Assembly (NCBI GenBank): GCA_014584695.1
Contig: JACTMI010000008.1
Coordinates: 79,333-143,332, forward strand
DNA length: 64,000 bases
Source: Acidobacteriota bacterium
GTDB taxonomy: Bacteria; Acidobacteriota; Thermoanaerobaculia; Multivoradales; JAGPDF01
Direction of reading: 5' to 3'
Part shown: piece by piece, positions 17,013 through 23,445 of the stretch
How the letters are laid out: every line of letters begins with the position of its first letter
Position numbering within the stretch: the first letter of the stretch is position 1
Program-made: the position numbers and the translations under genes
Notes under the pieces: generated by a model
Seen by the model: the letters and a program-made list of their open reading frames with translations, nothing else
Databases searched by the model: none
Told to the model about the DNA's origin: nothing

Positions 17013-18286
17013 GAGCGGCCACTCTGCCGCTGACCGCCCTGCTGCTGACCGCCCTGCTGCTGCCTTCGATGCTCACCGGCTGCGCCGCGCCACCGTCCGC
17101 CCGCGAGCCGGGCGATCTCTCCGCGACCTCGGAGCCGCTGCGCTCCATCCTCCGGAGCCGGCCGGCGCTGGCGCCGATTCTCGCCGGCGCCGCGCAGTAC
17201 CGGCCGCAGATCCTGCTCGGCTGGTTCGAGGAGGGGCCGGACGGGCGCCAAGTGCTTCGGCAGGCGGGTTTTCGCGACGGCGGAGAGTACTTCTATCCGG
17301 CCAGCGCGGTGAAGCTGTTCGCCGCGATCGCCGCGCTCGAACGGCTGGCCGAGCTGCGGCGGGAGACCGGCCTCGATCTCGGGCCCGACACGCCGCTCGT
17401 CTACCACCCACTGTTCGAGGGCGAGCTGCTGGTCGACCGCGACGAGACCCACCTCGCCGGCGGCACGGTCACCGTCCGCCACGAGATCCGCAAGCTCTTC
17501 CTGGTCTCCGACAACGAGGCCTTCAACCGCCTTTACGAGCTGGTCGGGCAGGACCGGCTGGCGGCTTCGATGGCGCGCGCCGGAATCATCGACGCGCGCG
17601 TCGTCCACCGGCTCGCCGAGCCGCGGAGCGCCGAGGAGAACCGGCGCTCGCCGCGCATCGACTTCCGCGGCGCGGGGTTCGTCCACACCGTCGACGAGCG
17701 GACCTCCGAGCCGCTCGATCCGGCGCCCGAGGTGATCGGCCTGCGCATCGGCGATGCCTATCTCGCCGGAGACGGCCGCGTCGACGGGCCGATGGACTTC
17801 TCGACCAAGAACTACTTCCCGCTGGTCGAGCTGCAGCGCGGCCTGTGCCGACTCGTCCGCCCCAACGCCGACTGCGGTCCGGGCGAGCCCTTCGCGCTCG
17901 CCGAGGGCGACCGTGAGCTGCTGCTCGAGGCGATGCGCCTCTATCCGCGCGAATCGGCGGACCCGGTCTACGACCCGGCCGAGTATCCGGACGCCTGGGG
18001 CAAGAACCTGCTCCCCGGGCTGACCCGGCGCATCGCCCAGGCCGATCTCGAGATCCACAACAAGACCGGACGGGCCTACGGCTTCTCGGTCGAGAACGCC
18101 TGGGTCTACGACCGCGTGAGCGGGCGCGGCTGCTTCCTCGCCGCCACCATCTACACCAACGCCGACGGCGTCTTGAACGACGACGCCTACGAGTATCGCG
18201 AGGTCGCCGATCCCTTCTTCGCCGACCTCGGCGAGGCGCTGGCGATCTGGCTGCGGCGACCGGAGGCTCAGGCGAAGAACAGGTAG
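17009..18286 (+). CDS. Class A beta-lactamase-fold serine hydrolase lipoprotein
   Basis: A 425-residue exported lipoprotein: leucine-rich signal peptide with lipobox MLTGC (Cys25). It has the three penicillin-binding motifs: SxxK with S99 and K102 (PASAVKLF), SDN (VSDNEAFNRLY) and KTG (IHNKTGRAYG). It is much larger than a typical class A beta-lactamase, with a long insertion between SDN and KTG, so a murein peptidase or esterase role in the periplasm is more likely than antibiotic resistance. The GTG start overlaps the lysA stop by 4 bases, so both are in one operon. Its last 19 bases overlap the convergent SpmAB-like gene. Confidence 0.85.
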   Translation: MRAATLPLTALLLTALLLPSMLTGCAAPPSAREPGDLSATSEPLRSILRSRPALAPILAGAAQYRPQILLGWFEEGPDGRQVLRQAGFRDGGEYFYPASAVKLFAAIAALERLAELRRETGLDLGPDTPLVYHPLFEGELLVDRDETHLAGGTVTVRHEIRKLFLVSDNEAFNRLYELVGQDRLAASMARAGIIDARVVHRLAEPRSAEENRRSPRIDFRGAGFVHTVDERTSEPLDPAPEVIGLRIGDAYLAGDGRVDGPMDFSTKNYFPLVELQRGLCRLVRPNADCGPGEPFALAEGDRELLLEAMRLYPRESADPVYDPAEYPDAWGKNLLPGLTRRIAQADLEIHNKTGRAYGFSVENAWVYDRVSGRGCFLAATIYTNADGVLNDDAYEYREVADPFFADLGEALAIWLRRPEAQAKNR

Positions 18287-19497
18287 CAGACCAGGATCGC
18301 GGCGACGAGGCCGGCCAGATCGGCCGACAGGCCGCAGGCGACGGCGTAGCGCTCGCGGCGGATGCCGACCGCGCCGAAGTAGACCGCCAGCGTGTAGAAC
18401 GTCGTCTCGGTGCTGCCCTGGATGACGCTCGCGAGCCGCCCGGCGAACGAATCGGCGCCGTGCGTCTTCATGGTCTCGAGCATCATGCCGCGCGCGCCGC
18501 TGCCCGACAGCGGCCGCATCAGCGCCGTCGGCAGGCCGTCGACCCAGCGGTGGTCGATGCCGGCCGCGGTCACCCCCCAGCGGATGCCGTCGAGCAGCAG
18601 GTCGAGCGCGCCGCTGGCGCGCAGCACGCCGATCGCCACCAGCATCGCGACCAGGTAGGGGATGATCCCGACCGCCACCTCGAAGCCCTCCTTGGCGCCG
18701 GCGACGAAGCTCTCGTAGACCGCCACCTTCCGCCGCACGGCGAGCCCCACGAAGGCCACGATCACCGCGAAGATCAGGAAGTTCGACACGATCGAGGACT
18801 GCCGCTCCATCGCCTCGCGCTCGAGCCCGCCGAAGTAGACGACCATGCCGGCCACCAGCGCGGTCATGCCGCCGAGATAGGCGAGCACGACCGGATCCGC
18901 GAGCCGCAGGCGCTGGATCGCCGACGTCACGAGCAGGCCGACCAGGGTCGAGCAGAAGGTCGCGATCAGGAGCGGGATGAAGACATCGGTCGGATCGGCG
19001 GCGCCGAGCTGGGCGCGGTAGACGAAGATCGAGATCGGGATCAGCGTCACCGCCGAGGTGTTGATCACCAGGAAGAGGATCTGCGCGTCGGTGGCGCGCT
19101 CCGGCTCCGGATTGAGCGTCTGCAGCTCCTTCATCGCCTTGAGGCCGAGGGGCGTCGCGGCGTTGTCGAGCCCCAGCATGTTGGCCGCCATGTTCATGAC
19201 GATCGAGCCCATCGCCGAGTGGCCCGCCGGCACGCCCGGAAAGAGCCGGCGCAGCAGCGGTCCGAAGGCCCAGGCGACGAAGTCGATCGCGCCCCCCTTC
19301 TCGCCCAGCTTCATGATGCCGAGCCACAGGCACATCATGCCGGTCAGGCCGAGCGCGATCTCGAAACCGGTCTTGGCCATCTCGAAGGAGGACGACACCA
19401 TCGCCGCCCACACCGCGTGGTCGCCCTGCAGCAGCGAGCGCACCGCCGCGGCGACGAGCGCGACGAAGAAGAAGGCGGCCCAGATCCGGTTCAGCAT
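18268..19497 (-). CDS. SpmA-SpmB fusion, nucleoside-recognition (Gate) domain membrane protein
   Basis: A 409-residue membrane protein combining two halves that are separate proteins, SpmA and SpmB, in spore formers. The first half (about 1-195) starts MLNRIWAAFFFVAL and holds GSIVMNMAANMLGLDNAATP and INTSAVTLIPISI. The second (about 230-409) contains ESFVAGAKEGFEVAVGIIPY and LPTALMRPLSGSGARGMMLE, with QGSTETTFYTLAVYFGAVGI near the end. Both are Gate (nucleoside-recognition) domains. In Bacillus the pair affects spore core dehydration; fused forms are common in non-sporulating bacteria with unknown role. It starts 24 bases after the M20 amidohydrolase gene and has no own promoter box, so the two are probably co-transcribed. 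Confidence 0.9.
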   Translation of the reverse strand: MLNRIWAAFFFVALVAAAVRSLLQGDHAVWAAMVSSSFEMAKTGFEIALGLTGMMCLWLGIMKLGEKGGAIDFVAWAFGPLLRRLFPGVPAGHSAMGSIVMNMAANMLGLDNAATPLGLKAMKELQTLNPEPERATDAQILFLVINTSAVTLIPISIFVYRAQLGAADPTDVFIPLLIATFCSTLVGLLVTSAIQRLRLADPVVLAYLGGMTALVAGMVVYFGGLEREAMERQSSIVSNFLIFAVIVAFVGLAVRRKVAVYESFVAGAKEGFEVAVGIIPYLVAMLVAIGVLRASGALDLLLDGIRWGVTAAGIDHRWVDGLPTALMRPLSGSGARGMMLETMKTHGADSFAGRLASVIQGSTETTFYTLAVYFGAVGIRRERYAVACGLSADLAGLVAAILVCYLFFA

Positions 19498-19521
19498 GGT
19501 CGGGGGCGCCGCGCCGCGGGC

Positions 19522-20748
19522 TCAGCCCTCCAGCACCGCGAGGGCGTTGAGGACCTGGAGCGCGGCGCCGTAGGCGAGGCACTCCTCGTCGACGTCGAAG
19601 CGGTCGTTGTGGACCGGGTGGACGATCCCGCGCGCCTCGTTGCGGACACCGAGCGAGAAGAAAGCGCCCGGCACGTGGGTGAGGTAGAAACCGAAGTCCT
19701 CGACCCCCATGTTGGGGCGGTCGAAGATCGTTACCCGAGCGCCCCCGACCAGCCGCTCCGCGGAGGCGCGCACGAGGTCGATCATCCGGTCGTCGTTGAT
19801 CACCGGGTCGTAGCTCGGCTCGATCTCGACCTCGGCGCGGGCGCCGAGGCCGGCGGCGACCCCGGTGGCGATCTCCCGCACGCGGGTCCGGACCAGCTCG
19901 CGGGTCGAGCGGTCGAGGGTCCGCAGCGTGCCCACCATCCGCACCACCTGGGCGACGACGTTGCCCACGGTGCCGCCCTCGATCGACCCGAGGGTGACCA
20001 CCCCGGAGCTGCGCGCGTCGAGGTTGCGCGACACCACGGTCTGGAGCGCCGTGACGACGTGGGCGGCGGCGACGATGGCGTCGACGCCCGAGGCCGGATA
20101 GGCGCCGTGACAGGAGCGGCCGTGGATGGTGATGGTGAGATTGTCCGAGGCGGCGTTGCGCTGGCCGTAGCGCAGGCCGACCGTTCCCACCTCGAGCTCC
20201 GGATCGACGTGCAGGCCGAAGATGGCCTCGACGCGCGGCGCCTCGAGCACGCCAGCTTCGACCAGCAGCCTCGCGCCGCCGACGGTCTCCTCCGCCGGCT
20301 GGAAGATCAGCTTGACCAGTCCGGGCCGGTGCCGCAGCCGGGGGCCGAGCAGCCGCGCGGCGCCGAGCGCGATCGCGGTGTGGACGTCGTGCCCGCAGGC
20401 GTGCATCCGCGCCGGCACCTCGGAGCGGTAGGGGACCTCTTTGGCGTCCTGGATCGGCAGCGCGTCGAGGTCGGCGCGCAGGGCGACCACCCGCCCCGGG
20501 CCGGCGCCGGGAAGCAGGCCCAGGACGCCGGTCCCCGCGAGGCCCGCCACGTGCTCGATGCCGAGCTCTCGCAGCCGCTCCTGGACCCGGCCGCTGGTGC
20601 GGTGCTCCTCGAGCCCCAGCTCGGGGTGACGGTGGAGATCGCGGCGGATCTCGACCATCCACGGCAGGATGTCGCGCGCCTCGGCGAGCAGCGCGGCCGC
20701 TTCGCCAACGGCCGCGGCGCGGCGCTCGTCGAGGCTCGGTTCCGGCAT
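19522..20748 (-). CDS. M20D-family amidohydrolase (hippurate/IAA-amino-acid hydrolase-like)
   Basis: A 408-residue metallo-amidase or peptidase of the M20D group, which removes acyl groups from N-acyl amino acids. Metal-binding motifs are all present: HACGHDVHTAIALG, the catalytic glutamate in IFQPAEETVGGA, LHVDPELEVG and the C-terminal HPVHNDRFDVDEECL. The lid or dimerisation domain lies between about residues 190 and 305 (ITIHGRSCHGAYPASGVDAI). No signal peptide, so it is cytoplasmic. Physiological substrate is unknown; N-acyl-D-amino acids, N-acetyl-DAP or hippurate-like compounds are all possible. It has a leaderless promoter box facing that of the sulfatase gene. Confidence 0.9.
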   Translation of the reverse strand: MPEPSLDERRAAAVGEAAALLAEARDILPWMVEIRRDLHRHPELGLEEHRTSGRVQERLRELGIEHVAGLAGTGVLGLLPGAGPGRVVALRADLDALPIQDAKEVPYRSEVPARMHACGHDVHTAIALGAARLLGPRLRHRPGLVKLIFQPAEETVGGARLLVEAGVLEAPRVEAIFGLHVDPELEVGTVGLRYGQRNAASDNLTITIHGRSCHGAYPASGVDAIVAAAHVVTALQTVVSRNLDARSSGVVTLGSIEGGTVGNVVAQVVRMVGTLRTLDRSTRELVRTRVREIATGVAAGLGARAEVEIEPSYDPVINDDRMIDLVRASAERLVGGARVTIFDRPNMGVEDFGFYLTHVPGAFFSLGVRNEARGIVHPVHNDRFDVDEECLAYGAALQVLNALAVLEG

Positions 20749-20761
20749 GACGGGGAGCGTA
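20749..20761 (-). promoter_or_regulatory. Leaderless-type -10 box before the M20 amidohydrolase gene
   Basis: On the minus strand TACGCT (20761-20756), seven bases, then ATG at 20748. It stands back to back with the sulfatase promoter in a 54-base gap. Confidence 0.5.
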
Positions 20762-20789
20762 GCAGAGCGTGCCGCGCGCGCCGCCGGGT

Positions 20790-20802
20790 TAGAGTCCGGT
20801 CG
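20790..20802 (+). promoter_or_regulatory. Leaderless-type -10 box before the sulfatase-TPR gene
   Basis: TAGAGT at 20790-20795, seven bases, then ATG at 20803. No Shine-Dalgarno sequence. Confidence 0.5.
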
Positions 20803-22842
20803 ATGCGACGATCGGCCCCGCTCGCCGCCCTGCTCACCGCCCTGCTCGCTGCTGCCGCCGCCGGCTGCGCGCGCGAGCCTCCGGCGCCGGCCCCGCCGCC
20901 GCGGCCCGCGCTGCTCCTGGTGACGCTCGACACCACGCGGGCCGACGCTGTCGCGCCCGAGGCCGACGCCGCGGTCACCCCGCACCTCGCCGCGCTCGCG
21001 GCGCGCGGCATCACTTTCGCCCACGCCTACTCGACGGCGCCGACGACGCTGCCCGCCCACGCCTCGATGATGACCGGCCTCTACCCCGCCGGCCACGGCG
21101 TGCACGAGAACGGCCGCCGGCTCGACGACGGCGTCCCGCTGGTCGCCGAACGGTTGCGCGAGCTCGGCTACGCCACCGCCGCGTTCGTCTCCGGCTACCC
21201 GCTCGAACGCCAGTACGGCCTCGCCCGCGGCTTCGATCACTACGACGACGAGATGCCCGTGCGCGGCGTCGAGCGGAGCGCGGCAGCGACCACCGAACGC
21301 GCGCTCGCCCACCTCGAGTCGCTCTCCGGCCGAGCGCACTTCCTCTGGGTCCACTACTTCGACCCGCACGACCCCTACGAACCGCCGGAGCCGTTCCGCT
21401 CGCGCTTCGCCGCCGACCCCTACCGCGGCGAGATCGCCGCCATGGATCACCAGCTCGGCCGTCTGCTCGCGGCCTTCGAGGCCGCCTGCGGCGAGCGTCC
21501 GTGGCGGCTCGTCGTCGCCGCCGACCACGGCGAGGGGCGCGGCGACCACGGTGAGATGCTGCACGGCAACCTGCTCTACCAGGGCGTGATGAGGGTGCCG
21601 CTGGTCGTCGCCGGCAGCGGTCTCGCGCCCGGACGGCGCGAGGATGCGGTGAGCTTGCGCCAGATCCGCGCCACCCTCCTCGACTGGGCTGGCGACCGGA
21701 GCGAAGGGAGCTTGCTCGCCGCCCACGCCGAGCCGGTCCTGGGCGAGGCGATGCAGCCGTTCCTCAACTACCGCTGGCAGCCCCAGGTGATGGCGGTCGA
21801 TGGCCGCCAGAAGCTGATCCGCTCCGGTCGGCTCGAGCTCTACGACCTGCTCGCCGATCCGGCCGAGCGCCGCGATCTGGCGGACGAGATCGCCCCGCCG
21901 CGCGAGCTGGCGCGCGCGGTCGCCGACTATCCCCTGCCGGCGACCCGGCCGGCGGGCGGCGGCCAACCGCTCGACGAGGAGGCGCGGCGCCGCCTGGCCA
22001 GCCTCGGCTACCTGGGCGGCGGGGAAACTCCCCACCGAGTGCCTCCGGACGCGCCGCGCGCCGCCGACATGACCCACCTCTTCGACGACCTCGACCTCGT
22101 GTCGCGGCGGTTCTCCGAGGAGGACTACGAACGGGTGCTACCGCCGCTCGGCCGGGTGCTCGCCGCCGACCCCGGCAACTTGATGGCCACCGTCCGGCTG
22201 GCGGTCAGCCACGCGCTCCTGGGCGACGACGCACGGGCGCTCGCGGCCTTCGCCGCCGCCCGGCGCATCGATCCCGACTCGATCGAGGTCCGCCACTATC
22301 TCGGCCTCCACCACGCCCGCCGCGGCCGCGCCGAGGAGGCCGCGCCGCTGCTCGAGGAGGTGCTCGCCGTGCAGCCGGACCGCTTCCCGGCGCTGGTGGC
22401 GCTGGCGGAGATCCGCGCCCGCCGCGGCCGCCTCGCCGAGGCGGCGAGCCTCCTCGAGCGGGCGCTGCCGCTAGCGCGCGAGCCGGCGCCGCTCGCGGTC
22501 GAGCTCGGCCAGCTGCGGATGGGGCTGGGCGAGACCGGCGCGGCGCTCGCCGCCTTCGAGCGGGCGCGCGGCCTCCAGGGACCGAGCTTCGGCCACGATC
22601 TCGAGCTGGGGGTGCTCTATCTCGCCGCCCGTCGTCCCGAGGAGGCGCGCGCCGCGCTCGACCGCGTCCCCGCCACGCACCCCGGCTACGCCATGGCGCT
22701 GTTCAAGCGCGCACAGGTGAGCGTCCTGCTGGGCGAGCCCGACCGCGCCGAGCGCGTGCGCGCCGCCTGGGCCGCCGCCGACCCCGAAACCCGCCCCCTG
22801 ATCCAGAACGAGCGCCTCTTCACCGGCCTCCTCCCGCCCTGA
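20803..22842 (+). CDS. Sulfatase-like lipoprotein with C-terminal TPR repeats
   Basis: A 679-residue exported protein: signal peptide and lipobox (AAAAAGC, Cys22), then an alkaline-phosphatase-superfamily domain (about 35-390), then TPR repeats (about 430-660). Metal ligands are visible in LVTLDTTRAD (D43) and AADHGEGRGDHGEMLHG. The position normally converted to formylglycine (C/S-x-P-S/A-R) reads T82-L-P-A-H86, so the residue cannot be a formylglycine precursor and the arginine is lost. A threonine nucleophile, as in phosphoethanolamine transferases, is possible. This sulfatase-TPR architecture recurs in Acidobacteriota without known function. Transcribed alone. Confidence 0.88.
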   Translation: MRRSAPLAALLTALLAAAAAGCAREPPAPAPPPRPALLLVTLDTTRADAVAPEADAAVTPHLAALAARGITFAHAYSTAPTTLPAHASMMTGLYPAGHGVHENGRRLDDGVPLVAERLRELGYATAAFVSGYPLERQYGLARGFDHYDDEMPVRGVERSAAATTERALAHLESLSGRAHFLWVHYFDPHDPYEPPEPFRSRFAADPYRGEIAAMDHQLGRLLAAFEAACGERPWRLVVAADHGEGRGDHGEMLHGNLLYQGVMRVPLVVAGSGLAPGRREDAVSLRQIRATLLDWAGDRSEGSLLAAHAEPVLGEAMQPFLNYRWQPQVMAVDGRQKLIRSGRLELYDLLADPAERRDLADEIAPPRELARAVADYPLPATRPAGGGQPLDEEARRRLASLGYLGGGETPHRVPPDAPRAADMTHLFDDLDLVSRRFSEEDYERVLPPLGRVLAADPGNLMATVRLAVSHALLGDDARALAAFAAARRIDPDSIEVRHYLGLHHARRGRAEEAAPLLEEVLAVQPDRFPALVALAEIRARRGRLAEAASLLERALPLAREPAPLAVELGQLRMGLGETGAALAAFERARGLQGPSFGHDLELGVLYLAARRPEEARAALDRVPATHPGYAMALFKRAQVSVLLGEPDRAERVRAAWAAADPETRPLIQNERLFTGLLPP

Positions 22843-22922
22843 CCACGAGATTCGCGAGGACCACAGCGACCACGACGAGGAGCGAGAGGGAGATGGCGGA
22901 AGCGTCGCCGTTGCGAGGGGCA

Positions 22923-22992
22923 GGTGAGAAGCAGAAAGGAAAGGAACACAGGAGAGAAGAGGGGAAGAGAAGAGAAAGGAAGAAAGAACAAA
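22923..22992 (+). repeat. Purine-rich low-complexity tract
   Basis: About 70 bases almost entirely A and G (GAGAAG, GGAAAGG, AAGAGAAG units), much lower in GC than the rest of the window. It faces the pyrimidine tract at 23201-23262, so a transcript crossing both could fold into a long imperfect hairpin. Confidence 0.6.
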
Positions 22993-23160
22993 GCCCATAG
23001 AAGGGAAAGCCTTCAGGCGGGGCGGGCTGGGCGTGCAGCGGCGCTCGAGGCGGGCGAGACGGCTGACACCAGCGAGATAAACGAGGCAGCTTGGCAACCG
23101 GGCCGCGGCAGCGGACGGAATCCTCGACGCCACCCACCCGCAGCCGCCACCCCGGCCAGC

Positions 23161-23186
23161 CCCCGCCCCGCCCCCCACCTCCCCCC
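23161..23186 (-). repeat. Potential G-quadruplex motif
   Basis: Read on the minus strand this block has four runs of at least four guanines separated by short loops (runs of 6, 6, 4 and 4; loops of four, one and one bases). That meets the usual G-quadruplex pattern. It lies just downstream of the TonB receptor terminator in the direction of that gene. Confidence 0.6.
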
Positions 23187-23200
23187 TTCAATGGGCTCTT

Positions 23201-23262
23201 GCTTTTCGCCTTTCTCTTTCGCTTTTCCTTTTCGCTTCTGCTTTTCGCTCTTGCCTTCGGAC
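23201..23262 (+). repeat. Pyrimidine tract with degenerate CTTTTCGC repeats
   Basis: GCTTTTCGC-like units occur about four times with small variations, separated by CTTTCTCTTT-type sequence. It probably grew by slippage. Confidence 0.5.
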
Positions 23263-23355
23263 TTGCCTTGGCTCTGGCTCTCGCTCCAGGCCCTGTATCT
23301 GGTCCCGCGACGGCGCTTCCCCTCGAGCTCGCTTCGCTTCGAGCTGAACGGCGCG

Positions 23356-23391
23356 CCAAGAGAAAGGCCCGCGGATTGCTCCGCGGGCCTT
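23356..23391 (-). terminator. Rho-independent terminator of the TonB receptor gene
   Basis: On the minus strand an 11-bp stem AAGGCCCGCGG pairs with CCGCGGGCCTT around loop AGCAAT, followed by TTTCTCTT. It lies 55 bases after the receptor stop codon. Confidence 0.8.
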
Positions 23392-23445
23392 GGGCTGGAT
23401 TCCGGGCGCGGGGTCAGCGCGCCGCGGGTGGCTCCCTGCGGGAGC

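Larger units (their letters stand above)
22843..23445. other. Convergent intergenic region with low-complexity tracts
   Basis: This 600-base gap lies between two gene ends. It holds a purine tract (22923-22992), a C-rich block (23161-23186), a pyrimidine tract with CTTTTCGC-like repeats (23201-23262) and, at 23356-23391, a terminator for the TonB receptor. I see no convincing gene; open frames here lack start sites and have strongly biased composition. Confidence 0.6.

Noticed and set aside
17009-18286. Calling the SxxK lipoprotein an antibiotic beta-lactamase
   Set aside because: Motifs fit the fold, but the protein is far longer than class A enzymes, is a lipoprotein in a lysA operon, and no Glu166-type ELEx motif was found.
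16874-20662. 1262-codon minus-strand open frame over lysA, the lipoprotein and SpmAB
   Set aside because: Crosses several strong genes on both strands, with Arg/Pro-rich translation and no family motif.
18460-20802. N-terminal 780 codons of the frame that contains the sulfatase
   Set aside because: His/Arg/Glu-rich shadow of the minus-strand SpmAB and M20 genes; the sulfatase signal peptide begins at 20803.
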